DNA of 64,000 bases, from contig JASDFA010000019.1 in assembly GCA_035772735.1 (NCBI GenBank), positions 35,301,001 to 35,365,000 of the forward strand, given 5' to 3'. This DNA comes from Datura wrightii (lineage: Eukaryota > Streptophyta > Magnoliopsida > Solanales > Solanaceae). This document shows positions 23,160 through 34,230 of the stretch, in pieces. Positions within the stretch are counted from its first letter, which is position 1, and each line of letters opens with the position of its first letter. The notes beneath the pieces are model-generated. The model had not been told where the DNA came from and ran no database searches. It saw only the letters and a program-made list of their open reading frames with translations. The position numbers and the translations under genes are program-made.

Positions 23160-24082
23160 TACGATACCAGAGTCGACTATGTTTTTCGGACCTCTAGAAT
23201 TTGAGAGTTCAGACATTGCATGAGGCACATGGTACCAGATATTCTATTCATTTAGGATGTACAAAAATATATCGGGATTTGTGAGAAATCTATTAGTAGG
23301 ATGGTATGAAGAAAAATATTGTGGTGTTCGTAGCTAAATGTCCAAACTACCAACAAGTGAAAGTCAAACATCAAAGGCCGGAAGGCGTACTCCAGGATAT
23401 CAGCATCCCCACTTGGAAGTGGCAACAAATTAATATGGATTTTGTTACAGGCCTACCTCGTACTGGCCGACAGTATGACTCCATTTGGGTTGTGGTAAAT
23501 AGGTTAACTAAGGTTGCACACTTCCTACCGGTCAAGACCACAGATTCAACAGATGATTATGCCATGTTGTATATTAGGGAGTTGATTCAACTTCTTGGAG
23601 TGCCCTTGTCTATTATCTCAGCGCGAGGTACTCAGTTTACCTGTCAATTCTAGCATTCATTTCAAGGACTCAGGATGCAGGTTAAGCTCAGTACAGCCTT
23701 CCATCTGCAAATAGACGGCCAGGCAGAACGAACCGTTCAGACCCTTGAGGATATGTTTAGGGCATGTGTTATGGATTATAAAGGTAGTTGGGATGATCAT
23801 TTGCCCTTGATTGAGTTTTCTTGTAATAATAGTTACCACTCCAGTATCCAGATGGCACCATTCGAGGCTCTTTACGGGCGGAGGTGTAGATCTCCCATCG
23901 GATGGTTCGAGGTTAGTGAGGCAGCTATGATAGGACCAGATTCGGTTCATGAGGCGATGGTGAAGGTTCAGTTGATCAGGGATCGATTAAAAACCTCTCA
24001 GAGTCGTTAGAAATCATACTTTAGTGTGAGGAGAAGAGATTTGGAGTTTGATATGGACGACTGGGTATTTCTAAGGTATCTC
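23160..24082 (+). pseudogene. D integrase core
   Basis: The HHCC zinc-binding part is at 23215-23350 ('LHEAHG', 'HLGCTKIY', 'CPNYQQVK'), broken by stops. The catalytic core starts 'INMDFVTGLPRTGRQYDSIWVVVNR' (first Asp). The second catalytic Asp, normally in SIISDRGTQF, is Ala here (SIISARGTQF, about 23625). The Glu is kept in 'GQAERTVQTLEDMF'. TAG stops occur at 23651 (Trp expected) and 24008 (Gln expected). With Asp to Ala the enzyme could not join DNA ends even if translated. Confidence 0.9.
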
Positions 24083-24084
24083 CC

Positions 24085-24490
24085 ATGAAGGGAGTCATGC
24101 GGTTCGGAAAGAAAGGTAAACTCAGTCCCCTCTATGTTGGCCCCTACCGGGTTGTGAGAAGAGTTGGTAAGGTGGCATATGAGTTGGACTTGCCCTCAGA
24201 GCTATCTTCGGTTCATCCCGTCTTTGATGTGTCACTTATGAAGAAGTGCTTGGGTCATCCAGGCTTGGTAGTTCCGGTAGACAACATTGGTGTTAAGGAT
24301 AACCTCAATTATGAAGAAATTTCTGTTGAAATCTTGGATCATCAGGTTCGGAGGCTGTTGAACAAAAAAGTAGCTTCAGTTAAAGTATTATGAAGAAACC
24401 AGCATGTTGACGGAGCTATGTGGGAAGCCAAAGAAGATATGATAGCTAAATACCCTCATTTGTTCCCTACCGGCTCCGTTTCAGTTTGAG
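24085..24490 (+). pseudogene. D integrase C-terminus and chromodomain
   Basis: After a one-base loss near 24073 the frame continues 'MRFGKKGKLSPLYVGPYRVV' (GPY/F module) and 'VHPVFDVSLMKKCLG', then the chromodomain 'EEISVEILDHQVRRLLNKKVASVKVL', a stop, and 'RNQHVDGAMWEAKEDM'. This chromodomain type (ILDxQVRxLRNK...VKVLWRN) is typical of the Tekay/Del lineage and would tether integration to heterochromatin. It ends about 240 bp before the 3' LTR. Confidence 0.88.
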
Positions 24491-24732
24491 GTGTCAATTT
24501 TTCCCTAAACCTTTAATCAACTTTTCCCATTCAGTTCAGGTGTACAAGTTTGTTTTATGATATCGTAATGTATGTGATGTCTGAATTCAGTTTAGCTATG
24601 TAGTTCCTTTCAAAGGTAGTCATTCCGTCAGTTTTCAACTCAAATGACGGGTAAGTGTATATTGCGATAGCTTGTTTCTGATTTTCTGCATGTTTCTAAC
24701 ATTCGAGGACAAATACCCCAAGGGATAGATAT

Positions 24733-26763
24733 TGTTATACCCTGGGAACCCAAGGATTAGACCCGAATGTGAAAACATAGAAAAATTGAAAATTCACACC
24801 AGGTCACAGAACAACTCATGAGGTGAGTCGGGAGGAATCACCACGAGTCGTGAGGTGAATCATGGTCATCATGGTGTGGAAAGGCTTGAGTGAGGAGGCC
24901 ACGAGCTTTACCACGAGCCATGTTCAGACCTCACGACTCGTGAGGTCACCCGTGGTCAACCCTGGAGGATTGACAAATTGGGGTGGGCAATGTAGGCCAC
25001 GAGTCGTGCCCCATGGCAACGACCTATTAGGTCCCTCGTGGGGACTGGTGACCAGAAATTTCCTGCATTTTAATAAGTGTGTTTTCATAACTTCCTAAGA
25101 CCCAAAGGCCTAAACTACGTCGTTTAGGATGTGATTCTGAATTAGATAAGATGGGTTAAGCCCTTTATGCATGCCCATTCTCATGCAAGAATTTTAGTGA
25201 GGTTTTGGAAGATTCAAGGCCTTCTTCCCCAAATTTTCATCAATTTCTTTGTGATTGTTCAAGGAACTCTGACTCCCTCCATTCCCAGGTATGTAGGATT
25301 TTAAAATGGGTGTAATTCTTCCTCGACCATGCCCAATTTCAAGTTAACTCATGAATTTCCCTATTCAAATTCCATGGGGTTTTACTCAAAGCGTGATAAT
25401 GTGATTTCTCTTTATGGGTATGATTTAGTTGAGTTTTAATTATTGAATTATAAATTATGGGCAGGTTTTATTATTATTTTCTTTAATTCATGTTTCAAGC
25501 TTTTAAATCCAAAATGCCCATTTGATGAAAGTTCATGGAAGTTGTGATTTATGATGAATACTCTATAATTTGAGTTTATTAATGACAGAAAAGTATGATT
25601 TTCAAGTTACCCATGTTTATGCGCATATTTTGAAAGAATTGAATATTATGAAGTATTGGGCAATGCCCACATGTTAAAGAATGATTTATGATTTATGAAG
25701 TGAATTACATGATTTATCGATTTATGACGTTGGCTGATAAAAAGGGCCTAGATTCTTGGCTAAGAGTGTGTTAAAGGGGGATCAATGATGATAAATGTTA
25801 TATCTTAGACAATGGATTTTTATGCATGATGTTAATGATTTATGTATGAGCCTATATGCATGTTTTTGGGAGCCGTGTCTAGCACCGAGCAGCCCAGCGT
25901 TCAAAGGACTACACTGGTGTCTCATAACCACGTGCCACCTTGGGTTGAAAATGATTTGATATATGGATAATGATCCCGTCAATGTGATATCACGCCTTAT
26001 GCACGACCCTCGCCTGGCAAGCTGGGGTCTGCTCTACCCACTTGATCGAGACAGTGGAGCATCATGAAAGGCTCTACCATGATTGTGTCGGTTATGAAAA
26101 GTCCTCCCATTGTTCTGCATGTTTTATGCATTGTTATGTTGATGTTATTGGCTCAAGTGATATTATGATAAAGTTATTTACGATTATGATTATGAATGAT
26201 TTGAAAGTCTTGAGCCTTATATTTTATTATGAAGATTTTGATGCAAACATGATGTTCTTCCCCGACGTTTATTTATGAGTTTACTTTACTTTTAAAATGT
26301 CTGTTTTACTTACCTTTCATACTCAGTACATTCCACGTACTGACCACATACTTTTTATGTTGTATCATTTCATGTTACAGGGTTTGGGTCTTAGGCTCAT
26401 CCTCATCCTTAGTCCATCCCAGCCTACGATATCAGCTTGTTGGTGAGTCTTCATGTTTCGAGGAACATTTGATAAACTATCCCATTGATTATGTTTCAGT
26501 ACTTCTCGGGTAAGTTGGGGATGTTGTTCCATAAACCCATCATACATATTAGAGGCTTTCGAACAAATTAGTAGTACTCAACTTATGTAAATGTTTAGTA
26601 TTTTCTGATGCTATGTCATGGTTACGTTTCTGTGATGTTTTATGCTTAATATTCTATTTATTTAAATGATATTAGTTGTATGCATGTGTCATGGGTTGAC
26701 TTGGGGTCTCTTTGGATCCCTTGTCCCATGTCTACGATCCGGGTGTACATTCAGGTCGTGACA
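24733..26763 (+). repeat. D 3' LTR, with polypurine tract just before it
   Basis: Begins TGTTATACCCTGGGAACCC at 24733 and ends GGTCGTGACA. The preceding AAGGGATAGATAT (24720-24732) is the likely polypurine tract. Collinear with the 5' LTR except for indels near the start, where a palindrome segment is missing. The frames 25782-25982 and 26042-26278 lie inside it and are not genes. Confidence 0.9.
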
Positions 26764-26967
26764 ATTTAAATTGTGATCAACCTTAGATTTTAGTAACAAA
26801 CAAAACATTTAAATCTTGGAAACTTGAAGTTTTGAATTTTGAAGTAATATTTGAATTTGATACTTCACTAAAAGTCTAGTCCCTGTGGGTTTTATATCGG
26901 GCTCACTAAGAGTCACCATATTGCTTGTATGACTGCATGTTCTTGCGCCTGCGCTAGAGGCGTACCA
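26764..26967 (+). repeat. El3 5' LTR, right part
   Basis: Starts with the right target copy of D (ATTTA, 26764-26768) and continues to GGCGTACCA, matching 32860-33045 of the 3' LTR. Confidence 0.88.
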
Positions 26968-26973
26968 TGTTTT

Positions 26974-26991
26974 TGGCGCCATTGTCGAGGA
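26974..26991 (+). promoter_or_regulatory. El3 primer binding site (tRNA-Asp)
   Basis: TGGCGCCATTGTCGAGGA, three changes from the tRNA-Asp complement. The unmutated first seven bases and the position 6 nt after the LTR make the identification safe. Confidence 0.82.
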
Positions 26992-27101
26992 CTAGAAACA
27001 TTAAGGGATTTCTTCTTTTGTATTTTTTTGTTTTTTCTTAAGAGCTAATAACATAGTCTTAGTCACAATTTTTGTAGGTACAAGTTCATCCTCACATCAA
27101 T

Positions 27102-28700
27102 CTGGCCAGGGATAGAGAGTTTGTTGAACCACACCCGAAACTGTAAAGAAGGTTATGACAATTGAGATGGGAGCGTTCCACTCAATATCCTATCCAACAG
27201 GTTCAACAAGATAAGGTTAGAACTGCAGAGATGGTAGCCAGACCAATTTGCGAAGTGTCAATCCCACTTGTGACCAATGTTACCTCTAGCATCCACAAAT
27301 CGGAACCTAAAGGTAGATTTGAGCTCAATAAGAACATGGTGCAGTTGTTGCACACCCATGGACAGTTCACGTGGATGACTCATGAGGATCCACAACATCA
27401 TCTACAGAACATTTTGGAAATCAGTGACACATTTTTCCCCACAGAAGTGTCGACTAATTATGTGAGGCTCATGCTTTTCCCATTCTCAATTTTGGGAGAA
27501 GCAAAGAGATAGTTGAAGGAAAAACCACTAAATTCCATCACTATTTTTGATGGCCCGGCAAGGAAGTTTCTCATCAGATTTTTTCTATCTGGCAAGAATG
27601 CAAAATAGAAGAGTGAAATTCTAAGCTTCATGCAGTGGCCGGATGAAAATTTATATTTGGCTTAGGAGATATTCAAGTCTTTGCTAAGAGACTGCCCTAA
27701 TCACCGGTAGTCCAATGAAATGCTGGCCCATACTATTGTGGAGAGTCTTGATCCCTACAAAAAAAATTTGTTAGACTCGGCATCAGTTAGTCAAGCATTG
27801 GAGAAAACATATGATGAGTTGTACACTATACTAAATAGAATTGCACAAGAAAATCCAGAGTGGCACATCGATGCATCTCGAGGAGCAGTTAGAAAATCAG
27901 CTCGGGTAATTGAAGTGGATAGTTTTAACACATTCGCAGCCCAGTTGGCATCATTCCCGCATCAAATGATTACTTAGTTTAGGAAGTTGAGCATGGCACA
28001 AACGCAGACATAGATGAATGCAGTTCGACCAGCTCCATGCTGGTGTGAGATTTATAGAAACAGCAGTTATGGGAAGGACTCTTGCGGAGCAAATCCAGAG
28101 TTGGTGAACTTTTTAGGTAATGTGCAGAGAGGAAACTAGAGTTATGGAAACATCTATAATCGAAACTAGCAGAACCACCCTAACTTTTCTTGGAGTGGAA
28201 ATCAAGGGTAGAGTTAGCATTTTCAGCAGGCTCAGTAGCAGGGTAGGAAGGCTAGTAGCCAGTCAAGCAACATAGAGGAGATGTTGTAGATAATCATGGC
28301 CAACCAAACTCAAATGGAATCTGACCAAGTAAAAATTGTAGTCGAGCTAAAGAATCAACAGTTGGCCACAAGGAATCAGAAAATCAAATAGGGTAGATAG
28401 CGGTAGCTCAGAACACTATACTGTAGGAGGGTTTATCAAGTGACACTAATACAAACCCGAGCCAGGTCATGATCATCTGTTTTAGAAGTGGTAGAGAGTT
28501 AGCTGGGGCACCAGCAAAAGAGAAGAAAAATGAGGTGCAAGCGAGCTGATCATACCAAGCCCATCAGCTAACAACAACAATGAATGGAAAGCTGTAGATA
28601 ATAAATCAAAACTAGCATTGAAACCCATATAAAGACCACCACCACCATTCCCATGAAAGTTGCAGAAAAGATAGGAGGATGCTTACTTTATGACGTTATT
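27102..28700 (+). pseudogene. El3 Gag, Athila type
   Basis: The coding similarity starts at a CTG (27102), reading LARDREFVEP, as in El1 and El2. The gag core is 'RLMLFPFSILGEAKR' (about 27460-27510) and then 'SLLRDCPNHR' and 'ALEKTYDELYTILNRI' (27720-27850). The zinc-knuckle region (about 28030-28100) has lost its spacing (CEIYRNSSYGKDSC). 'SSNIEEMLQ'-like and 'NQQLATRNQK' segments follow near 28270-28380. Stops occur throughout. The core is clearly homologous to El2 Gag but more diverged. Confidence 0.82.
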
Positions 28701-28728
28701 TGACACTTTCAATTAACATCACATAAGT

Positions 28729-29275
28729 TTGTCTGTACTTGATATTTTTCAAGGAAATTCCAAGTACGCTGAGTACTTGAAAGAGCTAGTAGCCAACAAG
28801 ATAAGGCTGGTGGATGTAAAGATTGTAGCATTCACTGAGGAGTGCAGTTATAGGGTGATGAGCAAGCTACCAAAGAAGCTCAAAGACCTAGGGAGTTTCA
28901 CTATCCCGGTACAAACATGTGGAAGTGAGCTGATGTAGGCCTTGTATTATTTAGGGGCAGTTGAAAACTTAATGCCCCTATTTCTATTCAATACACTTGG
29001 TTTATGAAAACCATGGCCTATTAGAGTGATGTTGCAACTGGCTAACAAGTCCAAAGTGGCCCCATAAGGGATAATTGAGGATGTGCTAATCAAGCAGGTA
29101 AATTCGTAATCCCTGCTGATTTTATTATCCTTGATTTTAAAGTTGATGATAGGGTACCCCATATATTGGAACGTTCATTCCTGGCCACAGGAATAGCTTG
29201 ATTGATGTTTGGGTCGGCAACCTGAAGATGAGGGTGAATGATGAAGAGGAGAACTTTAGAGTGTACTAAGCACTC
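28729..29275 (+). pseudogene. El3 protease remnant
   Basis: 'KYAEYLKELVANKIRL' and 'KLPKKLKDLGSFTIPV' precede the place of the active site, which reads YLGAVENLMP where the family has DLGASINLMP, so the catalytic Asp is gone. 'VMLQLANKS' and 'GIIEDVLIK' continue in shifted frames, and 'LKMRV' marks the end. No RT follows. Confidence 0.75.
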
Positions 29276-29576
29276 AACTACTCAACACACTACACAGATC
29301 TTTGTAAGATCAATGTGCTAACAGAGAATGAGTACGGTGTGGAGTACAAAAGTTCACTTCTAAAGGATCTCTAAAAAAGATATCCTAAGCCTGCTATTGA
29401 GAGGGTCCCAAGAAATGTGGTGAAGAAAGTGATGGAGGAAAAGAGGGAACGTCTGGAGGCTTTTCTCTCTAAAGTTAAGAAAAAGAGGAAATTGTTCCCT
29501 AAAAAGGAAGAAGAGTTTGCAAATATCCTAAAAATGGTGTGACTCACTTTCTTCCATGATGTAAAATCATGCGCTG

Positions 29577-29594
29577 CTTGGGAGACAACCCAAG
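29577..29594 (+). promoter_or_regulatory. Conserved hairpin CTTGGG-AGACAA-CCCAAG
   Basis: Perfect 6-bp stem, loop AGACAA, preceded by GCGCTG. Compared with El1/El2 (CACGGG/CCCGTG), stem pair 2 has changed A-T to T-A and pair 3 C-G to T-A, with both sides altered each time. Confidence 0.8.
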
Positions 29595-31473
29595 TTATAA
29601 CATAGGTATGATATTTTTTTCTTTTATTTTTAGTTATTTTCACTTTCGTTTTTGTTTTTTTCATTAATTGCACATTGAGGGGAAGTCTTGAGTACCCAAG
29701 AAAGTAACAGTAAGGGAGCATGACAAAACATGAGTGTGGGGTGATCAACCTTTGTGCTAAAAATATGGAAAAAAACATGTTGTTAGCTAGGCCTAGAGGT
29801 CTCAAGAAGTGTCCCTAACCCATATTTTAATTTTAATTTATGCTTTGGGGACATGGCATATTTTTGAGAGTGGGGTGAGGAAAATTTATAGAAAATTTGT
29901 AATGATTGAGGGAGGGTGAATCATGTGCTTGGTCTAAAAATAGTTATAGTTGAATGTTTGATATGAGCACAGTTCACCCACAGTTTGCTTTTTCTTTTTG
30001 GCTCTTTTCTGAAGGGGGTACTTTGACTCGAGAATAAAATTTTGGAGTTGTTTATAAATAGCTATTTCTAGTCATAGTTAATGTCTTTTCCCGATGATCG
30101 ATGGATGACGACCGTCTTGAGGGAAAATTAGTCCTTAGAATTTTCTTTTGAGCCCTTAACTGATTGAATGCTTGATTATTTTTTTTAGTGCGACATATGT
30201 CTCTACGATGCAAGTGAGTTGTATCATGAAGCAGGTTGAATGAATAGAATTACATTGTTGGAGACACCTAGGCTCAAGAATATGACTCTATATGCTTTAT
30301 GATTAAATTTTGAATTCATGTGATGAGCTAAATTGAGAATCTGTATGAGTCTTTCTTTAGTTGAACATGTATAGTGAGTGTAAGGTTTCATATATTCCAT
30401 GTTGTCATATAATGTCAAGAACATGCTTGGTGTGTTTGCAATGCGAAATAAAGGAGATTAATGGTAGGAGAGGATTTAGGAAATTCTTTGAATAAGCTTT
30501 TTGTAACCCCTTGCTTTACCTACCCTTGATGCATAATCCTAGTTAACCCACTGAGCCTTTAGCCTATTCATTGTTAGCCCATATTAGAAGCTTATTCCTT
30601 TTCTTTCAATAGACCTGGATTTGATCCATAACTTCTAAGAGATTAAGTGAACAATGCAAAAGAGTTTAAAATGAGTAAGAATATTAAAGAGAGGGGAGAT
30701 AGTAGGTTGTGGAAGTTTAGGAAAAGAGTGAAGGGTGCAAGTGTTCAAAATGCTTAAGTGTTGGTAGAGAGTAGCAAAGAACAACAAAATGAAGAAGTTT
30801 TTATGTTTGATTACTCCCTACTACTAGTATAAGTGTGCTTGAAGAAATAGGGAAACAAAAAGGAAACTGATAGATGAAAAAAGCATGGGGTGAAGTAAAA
30901 GAAGAGAATGTGCTTAATGAGAAAGCGTGATGTATTAAAAGTGCTTAGGGAAAATAGTCACTATTACTGGCCAGAATAGTTTCTACCCATCTCTTAGCCT
31001 ATATTACAACCTGTAGAGTCCTATTTAATCTTACTTTTAGATATTCCAGTATTAGTGGAGTAATACACCAAAGATAAGCATATGGGCCATTAAATGTTGC
31101 ATGTGAATTCTTTGCGAGAGTGAGCTTAATTGTATTCATATACCCATACTTTTTAAAATTGTATCTTTGTGAGTTATAATGGTTATTCTATTGTTGTGAG
31201 GGCACATGTTTGAGGAAAGATAGGATTCATAATGGACTTTTTTATTGGTTAATTGGCACTAGTTTGCTAATGTTGTAGAGTCTGTTCTTGAGGCTAGGAG
31301 GTCTAAAAGTGATTTTACTTTATTTTAATTGTGTCATATATAGCATGCTTTATTTGAACTTTCCATTTAAGTCGATCATGAAAGACTTAATTTGAGTGGT
31401 ATTACTTCAATTGGTAATGTGAGTCTGCCACGTGCATGAGATGTAATTGATTTGTTAGATGAAAAACAAGGCT
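29595..31473 (+). other. El3 3' untranslated region
   Basis: Begins with a T-rich stretch. There are PPT-like GAGTGTGGGGTGA (about 29733) and GAGAGTGGGGTGAGG (about 29865) motifs. The block ATGGATGACGACCGTCTTGA (30101-30120) is shared with El1 and El2, and the downstream 1.3 kb is collinear with El2 57750-59150. No coding is supported; the minus-strand frame 29371-29805 is a shadow. Confidence 0.7.
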
Positions 31474-31488
31474 TTAAGTGTGGGGTAG
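31474..31488 (+). promoter_or_regulatory. El3 polypurine tract
   Basis: TTAAGTGTGGGGTAG immediately before the 3' LTR start at 31489. Confidence 0.8.
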
Positions 31489-33045
31489 TAATCCTTGTCA
31501 TGTTTACTTAATCAAGTTATATGTTATACCCATATTTCAGTCTCGTTTGTTGATTTTTTAAATCATATTCTAATGTATTTTGATTATAAATGCTTCCATG
31601 AAGTAACATATAAGATTAGCCCATTTGTGTAGGTAAAATATTCTAAGGATAGGGCCTAATATGATGATGCATGAGAAAGAAGGAATCTTGGGATGAATTT
31701 CAAGGAAGATGCATGAAGACGGCATGAAAGGAGGGCTACTCAGGCAAGAAACATGCCACGCTGGCACATTGGCACACCAAGCAGCGTGTCATGCTAAGCA
31801 GCTGCACGTATCGCCTGGCCGACTAGGTTGCTTGCGCATTGGCAACGTGCCATGCCTAGCCTTGCTCTACGGTAGGCAGTGTGCCACACTAGGCGGGCTG
31901 GGCATTCAGTGCCGTGCCACGCCAAGGCACGCCAAGCTAGTGCCCATGTTACAGTAAGTTTGTGCAATGGTGCAGTGTAATGCTAGCTAAGCTGTGCAAT
32001 GGGAAGCATGGCACGAAGGCAGTTTTCACAACACAAAAATTCACACAGTAGAAATTAAATACTTGGTCATTTTTAGGAGATGTCACACATTATTTTCTAA
32101 AAATCGAAGAGGAGCAGAAGCAAGGAGCGAACAAACTCCACATTTAGGGTTCTTTTTCTTCTTTTTCTTTATTATTCATGTAATTTTATGGATTCAAGAA
32201 CTTTTGTTAATCTTTGTAAAAACATGAGTGGCTAAAACCCTTTTCCTAGGGCTGAGGCCACATGACATGAACGTATTAGCATAATTCTTTCTTGGTTCAA
32301 GTTCTTCATTGTTATTTGTTCTTGAATTCTTGTTTTAATTATTTTAATGCTTTATCACCTTGAAGTTCATGTAATAATCTTAGGAAAACTTGAAAAAGAA
32401 AACCCTATGATAGAATGAGGAAGGCAAAAAGTGAGTTCAAGTCTTCAAGACTTGACTCGTGGTTAGGATAGAAATATACTTAATTCGCCTCACTTGATTA
32501 TTAAATGGGAAGACAGATTGAAATTTGGAATTAAATTGTCACATCACCACTCATAGATGTAGTTGTGAAGTTAATTCTAGGTTACATGGTTAGAGTTTCA
32601 AAGTTCCATAACCAAAAAAATTAACCCCGTAAATCACTCCACTAGATTAAATCATATGAATTAGGTTGTCACATCCCTGCTCAGTGATCTAGGGGTGAGG
32701 CTAATTCGAATATATGTTTAGAGGTTCTAGAGACAATGAACATGGCATTTATATCATGAGAAAACAATGTAGATAAATACTTGAACCAATGTGAATTCTA
32801 GCTATATGTTATTGTTTGCCCTTAACCCTAGATTCTTCTCATTATGGTGTTTCATTTAAATTGTGATCACTCTTAGATTACAGTAACAAAGAAAACATTT
32901 AAATCGTGGAAACTTTCACTTTTCAATTTTGAAATAATACTTGAAATTGATAATTCACTAGAAGTCTAGTCCCCGTGGGTTCGACATCCAGCTCGCTAAG
33001 AGGCACTACATTACTTGTACGACCATGTGTGTCGGAGGCGTACCA
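31489..33045 (+). repeat. El3 3' LTR
   Basis: 1557 bp, starts TAATCCTTGTC and ends GGCGTACCA. It represents the empty-site form of the place where D inserted in the 5' LTR (CATTTAAATTG near 32865). The target copy ACACC follows at 33046-33050. Confidence 0.9.
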
Positions 33046-34230
33046 ACACCCAACATGTACTACCACACACTTGTCTGAGAGTTTTTTGCATAATATCAAA
33101 CTACTTTGGTGGCTACTAGTAGCGGGCCAAAATCTCATATTGAGACCCTTGACACTGTTATGGTTTAGGGTGTGCCAGTTGATGTCAGCCCAAGGCGATA
33201 AACCAGTTCTACTTTGAGGGTGAATATGAGCCTATTTACACATCAGACTATGATGAAAAGGACATGAGTAGAGACAATATCAGGACATGGATGGCTCTCC
33301 TAATTTCCAAGGCCACAATGGTGTAGCTCACTATTACTTCAGCCCCGATATACAAGAGAGACTTAAAGTTTTCAGTCAATTTTCATAAAATATGTTGATC
33401 AGCCATATTTACCCAACAAAGAGTGACAAAACCCTCACATATGACTGAGCTGGAGAGATTGTAGAAATCATTGACAGAAGAAGAGTAGACATTGGTTGTT
33501 TGTTGGAAATGAGCTGAAGGATTGGGCACTACATACGGCTACCTCACTTTCTTGCCCTTATATCATCACTTCTTTGTGTAAAAGGGTAGGGGTTCCAATA
33601 CTACCATGGAAGGAACATTTCATTGAGGCCAAGCAGGTGGTGGACATTACTATAATAAGAGATGATGTTATTATTTAAGTCCAGCGCCACTTCAACTCTC
33701 CCATGATAGTTAGTTTGGAACTGGATATTGAGGGTGTCCATTCGGAGATTGCATTAAGTGTTGCAGAGCATAGCACTGTCATTCCTCCACCTCAGCTACT
33801 TCATAGGCACCTCCATTTGAGCCCGCTCCTCAAGGATAAAGCTCTTCCACTTTTTCTCCATGCCCTACACCTACTGGACCTAGCAGGGCCACTTTTACTT
33901 ATAGGGCACTGGGTGAGATATTTCTCCTCACCTAAGAGAACTTTGCTAATATGGCGTCCAAATTAGATAGGGAGGAGAAGCAGTTGGCTAGACTGTAGGA
34001 TGAGCTACCCACATTTGTGTCCAGATCTATTAACAAGGCTATACAGCCCGTGAAGGACTCATTAGTAGTCTCCTAGCAGACCATGGTTTCTAAGATGGAC
34101 TCTCTAGTGACTAGGGTGACTCAGTTGGAGAGGAGTTCCAGTCATTCTAAGGTGGTGCACCTCTAGGTAGAGATTAATGAGACAAGGGCAATTGTTAAGG
34201 AATTGCAGGAAAAAAGGTTCAACCACAAGG
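33046..34230 (+). pseudogene. Element H: PF20167-like ORF, middle and C-terminal part
   Basis: Continues the gene split by El3. 'INQFYFEGEYEPIYTSDYD' is near 33200. 'LSCPYIITSLCKRVGVPILPW' followed by 'VVDITIIRDD' (33550-33670) is the clearest signature of the plant transposon domain family (SPL-type 'LCRxxGVPI...IxxxxDIGLIRDD'). A proline/serine-rich part follows. Then 'SKLDREEKQLARL' and 'INKAIQPVKDSL...VTRVTQLERS' (33960-34140) looks like the coiled-coil tail usual in this family. Stops and frame shifts throughout. The role is unknown; the family travels with Athila-type elements. Confidence 0.65.

Larger units (their letters stand above)
17523..26763 (+). mobile_element. D: complete but dead Tekay-like chromovirus
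   Basis: 9241 bp with LTRs of 2114 and 2031 bp, an initiator-Met primer site, gag with two zinc knuckles, protease, RT, RNase H, integrase, chromodomain and polypurine tract, all in the canonical Ty3/Gypsy order. Flanked by perfect ATTTA duplications. It sits inside the El3 5' LTR: joining 17522 to 26769 restores the sequence seen at the same place in the El3 3' LTR. Many in-frame stops, mostly TAG, and at least three frame changes make it non-coding today. Confidence 0.93.
16143..33045 (+). mobile_element. El3: Athila-like RT-less retrotransposon, split by D
   Basis: 5' LTR 16143-26967 (about 1.58 kb once D and one target copy are removed), primer site 26974-26991, gag, protease remnant, hairpin, 3' untranslated region, polypurine tract, and 3' LTR 31489-33045. 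Perfect 5-bp target duplications ACACC flank it. The internal region is only about 4.5 kb. It lacks RT, RNase H and integrase, and also the PF20167-type ORF found in El1 and El2, so this is an even more reduced relative. LTR starts read TAATC against TGATC in El1/El2. Confidence 0.88.

Noticed and set aside
29371..29805. 144-codon minus-strand frame
   Set aside because: It covers the end of the El3 protease remnant, the conserved hairpin and the start of the untranslated region; hydrophobic residues come from antisense A-rich sequence.
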